This document shows positions 1 through 12,700 of a stretch of DNA of 64,000 nt, one piece after another. Below the pieces are notes generated by a model. The model was not told the DNA's origin and ran no database searches. It saw only the letters and a list, made by a program, of their open reading frames with translations. Positions within the stretch are counted from its first letter, which is position 1, and every line of letters starts with the position of its first letter. Position numbers and translations under genes: made by a program. Origin of the DNA: Cyclina sinensis (Eukaryota; Mollusca; Bivalvia; Venerida; Veneridae); contig JAAONU010000013.1 of NCBI GenBank assembly GCA_012932295.1, positions 9,760,821 through 9,824,820 on the forward strand, in the 5' to 3' direction.

Positions 1-94
1 AAAATTCTCATTATTGGTCCATTTGACTTAGAAAAGGATACCACTGTGCAAGCTTTGTCTGTATTTTAGCAGTATATTTTGATACATTTTACAT

Positions 95-290
95 AGGGCA
101 GGTGGTAACACACAGGAGTAGTAAGCCAGGGCTCACAGGATTGATCCCCAAATTACATGTACCCACTAAAAATACTGATCATTGTCTTCCAGATGAGCCA
201 TTAAACCAACACCCTATATATTCATGGATCCACAGCATGACTCCTAAATCTTACAACTATAGATTTTACCCACAAACATTACCATGTGCT
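95..290 (+). repeat. Decayed tRNA-like SINE fragment
   Basis: Contains a B-box-like AGGATTGATCCCC followed by CAGATGAGCCATTAAACC. The same arrangement, with GTTTGATCCC and CAGATGAGCCATAAAG, recurs at 1938-2125, which suggests two members of one dispersed SINE family. Confidence 0.4.
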
Positions 291-315
291 CCTTTTTTAT
301 ATATTATACTTGCTG

Positions 316-597
316 GTCCGGCTAGCTCAATTAGTAGAGCATCGGATTGTCAATCTTAATGATCCCGGTTCAAACCCCATCAGGGCCGGCAAAATTTCTC
401 CGTGATTACATATATGGATCTCAGACAATGCGTCTATAGGTCACTTGTCCCTCATCTCTGAAGCAAGTGACATGCAGAGAAATTGGTTAGTAAACTGGTT
501 GGATACCCAGGAACACTGGTTAGACAGACTGACTGTTTGGGATATGACCTTAGCTGTTAAAACCGGCATTCGGCCCCAATAAAACCAAGAAACTTGT
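316..597 (+). repeat. tRNA-derived SINE
   Basis: A tRNA-like head has a good A-box (TAGCTCAATTAGTAGAGC), an anticodon-loop-like TTGTCAA (GTC, Asp-like) and a B-box (GGTTCAAACC, 367-376), closed by GGCCGGCA. The head is followed by a ~200-bp tail ending in an A-rich run near 597. The anticodon stem is mismatched and a long tail is attached, so this is a SINE and not a functional tRNA gene. Confidence 0.7.
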
Positions 598-1934
598 TAT
601 ATACTTTTTTTGTGGTGAAAATATAACTGTACACTGTACTTCTTTGTTAAAGCATGCGAATGTGACAGGTCAGGGATCCATCATTTACTCTGACCACGTA
701 AAAGAACCAGGAGTGTCTCTTGAATGGGATGCTTTCTGTGTCTTGCACTATTCCCCACTGCCAACATACAAATGTAACTGATTCCTTCAAGGACACGTTG
801 GTCATTTACATGTAGGCAATCAATACAGACAATAAATGATTTCAAAAAGATAGAAACAAACTGAGAGAATATGTCAGATTGTGTATGTCATTTAAACTGG
901 CTTTCTAAGAAAGCAGCCCATTATTTATTGAAAAGTACATAGCTGTCCCTTGGTAGGGCAATTTATTGGCATATGAAAGTGTCTGGTACAAATTGTATCT
1001 AAAGGAATCCCTTGAACCAGAACATTGAATGTAATATCTGTGTTCAAAGAATTCTTAGTAAAAAGAAATGACAGATCTTTAAATGTATAAACATTTCAAA
1101 CATCAGAAGAGAGATTATTTCATTTTATAAACTTGATCTTGTTTAAAGCCAGTTGCAGACAGTTAGATCGTTTTTTGTTTGTTTTTTTTTTCATTTAGAG
1201 AAAAATGTACCCAATTTATATGGATTGGAATCAAAATATGGTGGATAAAGTATCACAATATTTCACTGTATGATTTTGGGGACCAGTGCTTGTTCCACAT
1301 CCCTTGGGCATGTATCATCTGTGAATCATTGTTAAATGAAGTGTTTAAATAGTAATTTATATCTGCAGTTCAACATTATTTGTTCAATTCATTTGAGATA
1401 ACTGCAGTAATGATTTTGTTCTTGCATTGTATTGATTAAGTTCTGCAGTAATGAAATTTATGTATGAGTTCTGTCAACTTGTTTTACATTTTCTTATTTC
1501 ATAAGAAATACAGTCTTTTCTAACTGATGATTTAGTCATGTGATACCAATACAGTAAATAGTTATTGCTTAACCAAGGAAATCAAGGTGAAGTTTGTTTG
1601 GTTTACTTTTACTTTTGGTCTAGTAGGTATAGCTATCAGTTACCATCAGCTGCATTGTGTATGTATTCAAAGGGTTTAGTTAAGTATGGGTGTTGAGCAA
1701 CATGTATAAAGATATTTGATTAGTTTAATTGCCATGGGCTGGCAGTTAAGTGTGGGAAGTCTATAAAGTCAAGAAAGCTCTTTTATGTTTTGTCAACTTA
1801 CAATCTTTTACAATAAATTGGCATGCTGACAGATAGACTGAAGCTGTTTTTATTAATGGTGTTTGCACACAAAACAAACAAGTGGTGTTTATAAGATACA
1901 CCTGTCATTTGTACTGCAAGTTCTGTAATATTCC
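598..1934. other. Intronic AT-rich sequence, nothing recognised
   Basis: Part of the ERC intron upstream of exon A. No open frame of note, no tandem structure and no convincing element ends were seen. Confidence 0.5.
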
Positions 1935-1937
1935 AGC

Positions 1938-2125
1938 TGTGATTGCAGCTATTCATGAGTGGTGTTCTAGTCCTCTTGTAAGTTCAGAAAAGGCACAGTG
2001 TAATCAAGGGGTCATGAGTTTGATCCCTTCCTTCTTCCACTAACACTCAGATGAGCCATAAAGATGAGGTCTTATGTATCAGTGCTGTACACTATAAAAG
2101 GGATGTAAAAAGACTAAATCTGTAT
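1938..2125 (+). repeat. Decayed tRNA-like SINE
   Basis: Contains B-box-like GAGTTTGATCCC at about 2017 and the CAGATGAGCCATAAAG block shared with 95-290, then a CT-rich stretch (CCCCCCTCCCCC). Confidence 0.45.
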
Positions 2126-2424
2126 CCCCCCTCCCCCACCTCCAGACCCCTCCCCCACAAACACTCTAGAATTGTGTCTGTTGTATCTTGCTTTGTTCCC
2201 CACAACCTTCGGGCAGCCAGTACCAACTGTAAATATGTAGATAGAGTCTTCTCAGCTCTTCCCTCTCACCCGAGTTTCTGATGAACTCTTTAAAAAAAAC
2301 AACAAATTCGTATTGTCTGGGAAATTATTCGTTTTGCAGTTTGTTTACAGTGCAGTTAATTGATTATGTTTTCATTCAGAAAGTTATTATTTTACCAGAA
2401 AGCGTTTAGAGAAAATTCTGCTTT

Positions 2425-3343
2425 TTATGTCCCCACAAAGTGGGGTGCATATAGCGTTGCACTTGTCCGTCCGTCCGTACGTACGTCCGTCCGTCCGTCC
2501 GTCCATCCTGAAATCTTGTGAACGCAACTCCTCTTAAACCGGATGGCAGACTTTGCATAAACTTCCAGGGATGAACAACCTTAATGTGTAGATGGTAGTA
2601 AAGGAAGGAATTTTCGCTGCGACCAAATTTAACAGAATTATGACCCTTTGTTGATTTTTTCACTAGAAATTTTGTGAACGCAACTCCTCTTAAACCGGAT
2701 GGCAGATTTTGCTTAAACTTCCAGGGATGTACAACCTTAATGTGTAGATGGTAGTAAAGGAAGGAATTTTTGCTGCGACCAAATTTCACAGAATTATGGG
2801 CCTTTGTTGATTTTTTTCACTATATACCATATAGAAATTTTGTGAACGCAACTCCTCTTAAACCGGATGGCAGATTTTGCTTAAACTTCCAGGGATGAAC
2901 AACCTTAATGTGTAGATGGTAGTAAAGGAAGGAATTTTTGCTGCGACCAAATTTAACAGAATTATGGCCCTTGTTAATTTTTTCACTATATACCATATAG
3001 AAATTTTGTGAACGCAACTCCTCTTAAACCGGATGGCAGATTCTGCTTAAACTTCCAGGGATGAACAGCTTTAATGTGTAGATGGTAGTAATGGAAGGAA
3101 TTTTTGCTGTGACCATATTTAACAGAATTATGGCCCTTTGTTGATTTTTTCACTATATACCATATAAATAATTGAACATATAAATTTTACATTTGTAATT
3201 TAATTTAACATGTACATAACGTTACCTGTAGATCATTTTAGGTATATGTACAGAAAAAATCTTACATACAGGATATACATGCTCTTGTTTATGAGCACTT
3301 ATGCATAGTGGGGGCATCCGTGTCCTATGGACACATTTCTAGT
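2425..3343 (+). mobile_element. Non-autonomous tandem-repeat element (HINE/pearl-like), GTCCCCAC type
   Basis: Order of parts: a 5' hairpin CCCCAC-AAA-GTGGGG at 2431-2445; a CCGT-rich microsatellite at 2467-2502; four monomers marked by GTGAACGCAACTCC at 2518, 2674, 2842 and 3008 (spacing 156, 168, 166); a unique tail; a 3' hairpin GTGTCC-TAT-GGACAC at 3320-3334; and the end ATTTCTAG followed by T at 3343. The hairpin just before a CTAG end is the classical Helitron terminus (family knowledge). The architecture matches bivalve pearl-type elements. Open frames on the minus strand here are by-products of the monomers. Confidence 0.7.
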
Positions 3344-5100
3344 TTACTTTCTGTTGGTAATAAAATGTCAGGCTCAGGAAAAAGTCTTTTTTTTTAAGTA
3401 CAGTAATCTAATTTGATATGAATTTAGCCAACCATGAAATATGGTATTCAGGATAATATTTCTGTCTGTTGAATTTGTTTGAACTATACACAATCAATCC
3501 AATATTACCAAGTACACCAGCTTTAAGCCAGTTTAAGGCCAAAGTTATGTTTACCACCATAACATCTATCTACTCTCATAAAAAGTAGTTTTCCTGATTT
3601 CATTTATTGGATAAAACAAGAGGCATACTAATTTATACATGTATTAGACATACTTTCTTTCAGGAATTTATTGTTTGTGGTAGCCCGCTCAAGTTTCTTC
3701 GGTTCATGAACTACAAAGTTGTAGATTGGGGCATAACTTGCATTCTGTTATATCAGGATATTCCTTACACTACTGCTAGATGGGTGGTATGGCTCTAAGA
3801 TACGATTTTTGAGGGATGTAGAATAAAGCATTTCATGCTGAGAAAAGAAGTAACTATTTTGATTTAATTATTCGTAAGAACCAACAAAACTAATTATAGA
3901 CCTAGTATGTTGGATATTTTGTCAGTTTGAAGGGTGTGATCAGTTTGACAAAGTCAGTGGCATTTTAAGGTACATGTAACGAGACAATCCACTACATGTA
4001 TTTTTTTCTAAACACCAGTTTCCTGATGATTTTATTGATATTTCATAATTTCATACAGTCGAACATGAGGTTTTGGAAGTGCAGATTCATTTATTTATAC
4101 AAAATACCAAGTCTTTCATCCTGTTGGTCTGGAAAATTAACCTTAAATTTGTAAATCATCTCTATCAACACTCACATACCCAGACCAATTACCTGGCCTC
4201 CAGTCTTGTTTCAGTCAGTGCCAGGAGTATGAAAGAAACCATTTTTCACACTGTGAAATGTTTTTGGCACAATTACAGGTAGCAATTGTTAGCTATCTTT
4301 GGTATTTCCAGACACTTGAGCAAAATACAGGGGTGAAAACGCATGATATGTCAGATGTAACTTTGATATTAATTTGATGCTGATTTGAAGTAATGGTTTT
4401 GCTATTTTGCTAAAGTTATCTCCAAATTGTAATTAATTAAATCTACCACAGGTTAGCAGGTTATTTTTGTAAGGTCTTATTTCCAGAGATCTTATGGTTC
4501 AAGTATCCAGATATTTGCAGAAAAAGAGCTATATATTCAAAAACTATTCATTTGCAAACCATTATCAATTTTACTACTAAATACATTCCCCAAGCGGCCA
4601 AGCCCTGAAACATGGTTCTTTAATTCAAAAAAGAAAATGCCATATTTTTGTAGTCATTATAACTTTTTAATTTAAAATTATAATTTTTTGTGTCAGTATC
4701 TCTCCTCCACAAGATTCTGACCCAAAACAGAAGTATCTTAGAATATGCTCAGGACGTCACCTGAATAATTTTAGCTGTAAGAGAGGGGAGAAATTTGGTG
4801 AGCAAATTTTTACTGGCATGAAGCCAAAGGGCAGTGCTTTTTCACTGATGAATAGAGATAGCTTAAGCCTGTTTATATCCACCTAAGATGTTATCATTAC
4901 ATCATAACTAAGCTATATTCTCAGAAAACATGTGGTGAATGTTCGGTCAAAGATAATGTTACAGGAAGTCATCATAGTGCCATAAATTTTGGTATTTTAC
5001 CCAGGTAAAATATTTTTCAGTGGCAGACAGATGGGTGGAGATGAAGGAAAGGTTACTCTTGTTTGACCAGGCTGCTCCTGAAAAAGCTTGTGTCTGTTTA
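3344..5100. other. Intronic sequence, nothing recognised
   Basis: AT-rich intron without coding signature, tandem repeats or element ends that I can support. Confidence 0.45.
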
Positions 5101-5109
5101 TATACTTTC

Positions 5110-5450
5110 TCTCATCCTTTTAACACCAGTTTCTTTCATACGCAACCAGTGTCTTTGCACACACAAGCTAGTTTGTATGTCCAGTTTCTTCCATACGTAA
5201 CCAGTTACCTTTGTACTTACAAACCTGTTCCTTTCATACACAACTAGTGTTTCTGTGTAAACAGGCAAGTTGTTTTGATACATACACATGTAATATGTCT
5301 GCAAGTACAGTCCAGTTTCTCTCATATAAAACTATTTTCTCTGTACAGTCATGTACTGTTTTATGCACACAAACATGTTCTTGAGTTTTGCCTTCAAGGC
5401 AGTTTCTCACAAGTAATATTACTATGCACACAAGCTCTGTGCATAAAACA
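5110..5450. repeat. Degenerate minisatellite
   Basis: Four or more diverged units share CCAGTTTCT(T/C)(T/C)CATA, followed by an ACCAGT or ACTAGT stretch and a cACACAA(G/A)C motif (starts near 5131, 5179, 5226 and 5312). Unit length varies from about 50 to 85 bp. Open frames on both strands here follow from the repeats. Confidence 0.4.
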
Positions 5451-5920
5451 ATGTAATTCATTACTAGATTAGCAAGCTTTGTTCAGTATTCATCCTCTTT
5501 TGATAAATTATCAGTTAGTGTATTCCAGGCATTTTATGCTAAAACCAAAACCGTATCTCTACCATATGAATGAAAACAAGAAGCAAGTTTTACACATAAC
5601 TTGTGATATTACAAAAATGGGAATTACTGTCACTTACGGCTTCCACATAAACAACTTTACGTGGCAGTGGGAGGCAATAAACTAGATTGTACAAGATGGC
5701 TTCTTAAAAAAGAAACTAAAGAGTGGCTTCTATGTTATAAGATAGGTTTTGTTATGCAGATTAACAAAACAAAACAAAAGAAAAAAAGCATGCTTTATAA
5801 TTTTTACTCTGAAAATTCCAAAGAGTCACATCAACATTGTAGTGTACTTGAAGGAATGTTTTCAGTAGCACGTGTTTTATTGAAAATTATAGATAACACT
5901 GTTTATATTTTTACGTCTTT

Positions 5921-6075
5921 GGAGGGAGAGCATATTGTTTTTGGTCTGTCTGTCTGTTTGTTTGTTTGTTTGTAACCTTGACCATAACATGGAAGTCCTT
6001 CCACCTATAGCCTACAAACTTCACAGCTCTACCTACCACACCCACTTAAAGGTCACAGTGTCAGGGGCATTGTGT
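5921..6075 (+). mobile_element. 5' fragment of a GGGAGACATATTG-type element
   Basis: GGGAGAGCATATTGTTTTTGG plus a TCTG/TTTG run matches the start of the element at 7466 (GGGAGACATATTGTTTTTGC plus TCTG run). Only the first ~150 bp are present. Confidence 0.45.
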
Positions 6076-6413
6076 TCATTCAAACATGGTGCTTGTTTTT
6101 ATTTCTTTTGATTTTGAAACAGTTTTTAACATATTAAAATGACACACTTTATTGAAATGCTTTGATTTTATACAAACTTATATTTTAGTATCAATGAATT
6201 TCACAACTTGACTTTGCACAGACTGCAGTGGGCAATAATGTTTTGATTAGACTGCTTGCCTCAGTTTCATGCTAAAACATTCCATGTTGTGCCTTTGAGA
6301 TAGCAGATCAGTCTAAATCTCCATACACCTAACCCAAACACTGTGTAAAGGTCCTGGTGGACCTCTCTAATAATGATGATGAAGATATAGAAAATGTATT
6401 CCTTTATTTTCAG

Positions 6414-6794
6414 AGATATGCCAGTAATGTTAGAGAGTTGGAGTCCAAAATACAGACTGGTAACATTTTTCAAAGTTCCATTTCGAAAGATGAACATGAA
6501 AGTCTCAAACGCAGTCATGAAGGACAGACAAAGGAAGTTAAAATATTACGAAAATCTGTTGAAGAAATGGAGTTGAGGTTAGAGACCCAGAAACAAACTT
6601 TAGCAGCAAGAGATGAGAGTATAAGAAAATTATTAGAAATGTTACAAAGTAAAGGTGTGGCAGTGGACAAGATTGAAGAGTCTCAAAAGGAGTTGGAAAA
6701 ATGTAGGGTACAGAAGGTTGAAGACTCTCTCAAACTGAACGAACTGAGGCGGGAAGTTGAAAACAGAAATTGTGAAATTAGTCAACTAAAAGAA
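6414..6794 (+). CDS. ERC: ERC exon A (first coding exon in window)
   Basis: A TTTTCAG acceptor ends at 6413 and a GTAAGT donor starts at 6795; 127 codons, phase 0/0. It carries EEMELRLETQKQTL and RDESIRKLLEMLQSKG, the most conserved block of ERC proteins. The frame stays open upstream to 6357, but that part is intron sequence. This is the largest exon of the gene in the window. Confidence 0.92.
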
Positions 6795-9700
6795 GTAAGT
6801 AAGAAGTGATTCATATATAACTTGAAGCATTATAAATCTTTCAGGTGCTATAAGAGTGAAAGTTGTAAGTATGCCTACTTTTGTAATCTGACGAGACTGG
6901 ACAACATAAGGAAGTCTGTAACACAGATGATTGTACATGATTGTCTTAACAAATGGGATTGCTGCAAGTAAAAGCTTTTTTTTTTAAACTCTCTTAAACT
7001 CAAAGAAAATGAGCTTTATAGGCAGGAATCTTTCTTCATGAAGCCTGAGTCTGTCTTTACCATTTAATACATAATTCAGTTGCAGTGGCATGGATATCAG
7101 ATTAGAGACAATTTGACAGTTCCTTGAATTTTATTCAGGATTTAAGCAGTTAAAATTCATTTGCATACATCACAACATAGGTGTCACTTATTTTGAAATT
7201 TAAACGTATCATCCATTTCCTTTTTCTGCCTTTTAAAAAAATGTTCATTTTATATTTCCATCATGGATTTAAGGTGATGTTGTTTGCATGACAATAAATG
7301 TCTTTCAACAATTTTGTTATTTAAGTAAAGCTTTTAGAATCTTTCAATTATTTCTAACATGAATACTTTGAATTTTGAAATAATCTAACATGAATTAATT
7401 GAATTTCAGACTATCTGTCACGAATAGTTTGAATTTTAGTCCATTTTTCAGGAATGACTGGAATTATGTCTCCCCCACTCCGGGGGAGACATATTGTTTT
7501 TGCTCTGTCTGTCAGTCCATCTGTCCATCTATCCATCTGTCACACTTCGTTTCCGTTTGATAACTAGAGTACCTTTTGACCTAGAGTCTTCAAACTTCAT
7601 AGGATGATTGCTTTTATTGAGTTACAGAAGCTTATTGTTTTGGGGGTATGCAGGTCAAAGGTCAAGGTCACAGTGACTTTAAATGTGAAAATGGTTTCCG
7701 CACAATAACTAGTTTTTTTTTTGACCTAGTGTCTTCAAACTTAATAGGAATACTGTCCTTACTGAGTTACAGAAGCCTATTGATTTTGGGGTCAGCAGTC
7801 AAAGGTCAAGGTCACAGTGACCTTATATGTAAAAATTGGTTTTCACTCAGTAAGTGGTGTACCATTTGGTACAGAGTTTGAAACTTCATATAATGATTTG
7901 TCCTTAATGAGTAGAAGAAGCCTGTTGATTTTTGGGTGAGCCAGTAAAAGGTCAAGGTCACAGTGATCTTTAACTTGAAAATGGTTTCTGCTCAATAACT
8001 TGAGTTCTATTTGACCCAGAGTCTTCAAACTTCATAAGATGATTGTCCTTGAGTTACAGAAGCCTACTGTTTTTGGGGTCTGTAGGTCAAAGGCCAAGGT
8101 CACATTGACTTAAATGTGAAGAAATTCTCTGATCAATACCTTGAGTGCCATTTCAGCCAGACTGTTGAATTCTTTTGTTTTTGCAGTGTCAGTTGTTCAT
8201 CTTTTACACTTTGTTTCCATTTGATAAGTAGAGTACCTTTGGACCTGAAACCTTCAAACTTCATATGATACTTTATTATATTTCCTCCATTGAGGTCACT
8301 GTATTGTACATCAAAGGTCAAGGTCACTGACACTTAAAATTGAAATTCCTTTCAGTCAGTACTCTGCATACTTTTTGAGTGACCTTGACTTGTAAAAATA
8401 TTTTTTCGTGCTTAAAAACTGGAGCACATTTTGGCATATTGGCTTCAAAACAAATACGATGATCACCAATATTACAAGATTTGGCCTTGTTCCTGCCATG
8501 TTATCGCTGTTTTTTCCTGCAACAACAAGAAGTGTTTTGGGAAATAACTCAGTGCACAGTTTTCTATAATATAAGCTTTTCTATATAGGTTTTGTTATAT
8601 CTCTTTATCTTTTCTTTTGCAACAACAGTACTCCTTGTTTTTCCACAGCCCTTTTTCAACACACTCATTCCTATTCTCCAGTTCACAATTCTCTTCCTCC
8701 CAGTAGCCGACCTCTGTCATCTCTTCTGTGCCCCTGTTTCAATGATGCGCTGTGGGAGACATGCGTTTTTTTACAGAAACATCTAGTTTCAACCTTTCTA
8801 AAAGGATTGTCTTGAATTTCAGACTGTTTTATTTACTTGCCTTGAATTTCAGCCTGTTTAACATGAATGCCTGTTACATGAATGTCTTGAATTTCAGACT
8901 AACAAACAAATGTATGCCTACATTTTCAGACTATCTATCATAAATACCTTCAATTTCAGACAAATGCCAAATTGACTGAGCAGCTGGAGCAGGTACAAGT
9001 CCAGCTGAAGCAACAGCCAGCCAGCACCCATACCATGCAGGCAATCATGGAAGCCAAGGTATGCTTATACTGTGTAAAACCAGTGGGGATGTCTTTCTTT
9101 TATGGTTTGACTACCCGTGCTTTCCAATACAGAGCAATTTTATTTGCCTGTGTTAGTTTTATTTGCCTGAGATTTGAATGGTGAGGTATTCTGGAACTTG
9201 AGCACAGTGAAGTTTTTTTTTTATATTAACATATAAATGTTTGAACTGAATGTTAGTTCTGGTGCCTTGTCTGTTCAGAATCTGCTTGTCTTTGGGTTCA
9301 TATTTCTGTCTGCAGGATTTAGTTTGCAAGATATTCCCTGTTTTGCTATAAACTGTTCAGAAAATAGCAACATCTGGTAGGAAAATGGTTAGTTAGCAAA
9401 GTACAGAAACCTTCAATAGTTATGGCATGATACTCTTTTTATTTATGAATATTAAGTATTCAAATGTTTCTTTTCTTAATGATAAATGTGTCTGAAAATC
9501 TGTATAGAGTTCTCATGTACTGAAAAATATGAAGTATTTTCAAAAGTGCTGCTTAAAATTGCCATTTCCAGACCTGTGCTAAAAGTATGGTGTATCAATT
9601 CTCTCCCACAAATATAGCCGATCAATATTTATTTGATTAATATCTTCTCCAAGAGTCCAGCCTGGCACAGAATACCAATGATATATTTGTCACAGGTAAT

Positions 9701-12700
9701 TTACTGGAGCTTGAATGCTAGCAAAATGATATATGTGGTTTAATAACATGTCAGAATGTAATTTGAAAAGGTGATAAATATGCTATGACTGCTGATTTTA
9801 GAAATGAAAATTTTCAATTTTCAAGACATCCAGGATTGAAATTCTAACCTCCAGAGAATAGGGCTAGACAAAGAACTAATACATGCTATCAGAAAATAGA
9901 CAAGTTTTACATCATGATGGAGGTCTAAGGTTTAAAATTTTCAGAATAGAAACATGCAGGAAAAGTAATTATTTTGTTGTATATACACATTTCAGAAATT
10001 AGTATTTCCTGATTACCTTCCCTGAATTCTCTCTCTGTACATTGTTAAGGGACTACTGATTGAAATATTATTGATTGTATGCTGCTGAAATAGATTCTTA
10101 TAAACTGAATGAAGCGTTCATTTTAATCAAAAATTCATCCCATGGTCTTGTAACTGAAAAAAGTGCATATCCTTCACATGTTTCTTTGCTGTTGCTGACA
10201 TCTCATATTTGTTGGAGTGTAGAATAACATTCTTGTGATTAATTTTTTGTTTGTTTGAACAAAATTGAATGAAACCTTGAATTATAAGAGAAAACAAAAG
10301 GTCTGACAGTAAATGCGCCATAACAAAGGTGTCATAATAATCTCTTTTCACTAGATACAAGAAATCACAGTAATGATGATAAATATAATTGGAAGTAAAA
10401 AAACACATGTATCTTCTAAGATCACTATCTTATGGGAGTGTTCCTTTGAGCTACTATTTGAAAGGAAACATTATATAAAGATAACTGCCCTTGAGTTACA
10501 GAAACCTATTGTTTTGGGGGTCTGTAGGTCTAAGGCAAAATTGCAGAATAAGTTCCTCTTTTCTAAAATACATAATATATATATTATAAAGATAATACAT
10601 AAAATACATTGATGTTATAAAATAGTAAAAAAAAATGTGCCTGTAAAGTAATCTAAATATGAGAGAAATAAAAGCATCACGTAGGTGTTTGAATATATAA
10701 TTGCCAGCCAGTTTTTTAGTTTCTTTTATCATCAGGAAATTGTTTTTATTGCCCTGATGATAAAAGAAACTGATTGGCAATTATATATTCAAACTTTTAT
10801 TTTTTCATATATACGGTACATATTATATAGCCTGAAGTGTGTTAGTGTAAATCAATTCAATTTTTTTTCAAGCGATATTTACTGATTTTGCTGGAGTTCT
10901 GTGCTGGACCACCAGGATCAGGGACAGTATATAAATACTTGTGTGTTCAAGCCATGAATAAAATATCCAGCATAATATTAGAAGTGCAAATGGATGATAT
11001 TATTTAATAAAAGTCATGCAATATTATAACTGAATGCAGCAGGATGTTACATTGAAATCTATTTAGTGATACAGAACTTGAGCACCATAGTGAGGTAAAA
11101 TCTGTAAATAGTGGACGGGTCATGTGACCTTCATAATGGCCGCTGTCAATTTATTATTTATGGAGCAATTTGAGAGGCAAAACAGTCAGTCTTTCTTTGA
11201 AAATTTATGGCTGTATCATCCATTTTCTGGTGCCATTTTATTAAGGAAGCGTGATAATTAGTTATTTGAAAGACCCTGGAAACACAACACTTATTTACGT
11301 GATATTTCAAATATTGCTCTAGGCAGCAAACATCAAAGGACAATGCCATTATGTTGTTATAAAATATTTATTGACAAGCAAACATTCAGTGTTGTCCTTC
11401 AAACCCCGTAATAGACTAGATTATTAGAATTTTTTGAAGACATCTTGACTACAATTTTATTCCAGTAAGCTTTAGCTAACCTGAGCACGTGCTAGTGGTC
11501 ACCCTGTGTTTGTCATTTGTTGTTTGTCAAGCATCATTAACTTTTTTAACTGAAACAAGGTCTAAACCATCCAGTCAAAGTTGATCAAACTTAGCAGGAA
11601 TGTTACTTTCATGAAGCTTAAACAAAGATCTTCACAGCAGTCCATTCCATGCAGAACTCTTGTTGCTATAACAACAAGAATGAAAACTTTTATAAACCTT
11701 CTTGCCCAAAACCACAAGGCCCAGAGCTTTTAAATTTAGTTTGAAGCGTTGCTTAGAAGACCTTACTAAGTTTATTCAAATTAGGTCTTTGGGATCACTG
11801 TTGGCCCTGCCAGAGGAGTCATGTGTTTTTACACAGAAATATTTTAGAGAATTTATGCTAAACCACAAGGCTCAGAGTTCTAAAATTTGACATGAAGCAT
11901 TATTCAGTAGACCTCTACCAAGATTGTAAAAAGTTTGTTGCTTTGTTTATTTTTTGCTCCAACTTAGGAGTAAAAAGTTAGACTTGTATAGGGAAGCACT
12001 TTGAAAATCTTCTTGTCAGAAACCACAAAGCTGTGATTCCTGAAAATGTCTTGTCAAAAGCCTTAAGGCTGAGACTTATGACATTTTGTTTGGAGAACTT
12101 AAAAGCAGTTATGCTCAGGAGAGCGTTTAAGGACCCTCTTGTTTAAATTCAAGATCCTAAGTTCAAGAGATTAAGTTTGTATTATTCTTTTTGTTTGTTT
12201 GTTCATTTCTTTGATTTATTATCACAAAATGTAATTTACATCTACCTTTAAAGTTCTTCCAGTCACAGAGGTTGATGTCAAGGAGGTCTTTTAAAAACTA
12301 ATCTAAAAACTCTCCAGTCATTTAAAAGTCTCAACAGCTTGAGATCAAGCAGTGGCATTAGGAGCATAGAAGCTCAGGACATAAGTCTCAAATGCTAACA
12401 GCAAAAAAGCTACCATGATATAGGACAACCTGAGTTAGGAGTGATCGTTGTTTGGAGCTAAGAAAATAATCTAAAGGACTTTATAATGCCTTTGCAGTAA
12501 TGGCACTCACTTGACAAATGATGCAACAAGGGTATGATCCAGTGAGATGTGATGTACCATAATTTATTAATAATCTTGATTGGGTTGTCATGGACACAGC
12601 TATGACCTATTTTCAGTGATCCCTCTCAACTTCCTGTCATTGTGGTTGTGAAGCCATAAGTCTGCTAGATGTAATATTTTAACATTGTGTCCTGTTTCTA

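Larger units (their letters stand above)
7466..8790 (+). mobile_element. Tandem-repeat element (HINE/pearl-like), GGGGGAGAC type
   Basis: Starts with hairpin GTCTCCCCC-ACTCC-GGGGGAGAC (7468-7490), then a CTGT/CCAT microsatellite, then monomers marked by AAGGTCAAGG at 7658, 7802, 7948 and 8090 (spacing 144, 146, 142; AAGGCCAAGG in the last) and a more distant copy near 8314. It ends with GGGAGACATGCG, an A/T run and CATCTAG followed by T (about 8787). The monomers carry clustered AGGTCA half-sites. Inserted inside a ~30-bp tandem array, so it post-dates that array. Confidence 0.7.

Noticed and set aside
316..392. Possible functional tRNA-Asp gene
   Set aside because: A- and B-boxes are present, but the anticodon stem has mismatches and the head is fused to a ~200-bp tail; this fits a SINE.
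2406..3017. Minus-strand open frames of 127 and 65 codons with repeated peptide
   Set aside because: They are translations of the ~166-bp monomers of a non-coding element; the repeated peptide is a by-product.
1..6413. N-terminal ERC exons within the window
   Set aside because: I looked for the N-terminal ERC coiled-coil blocks before exon A and found no matching open segment with splice sites; they must lie upstream.
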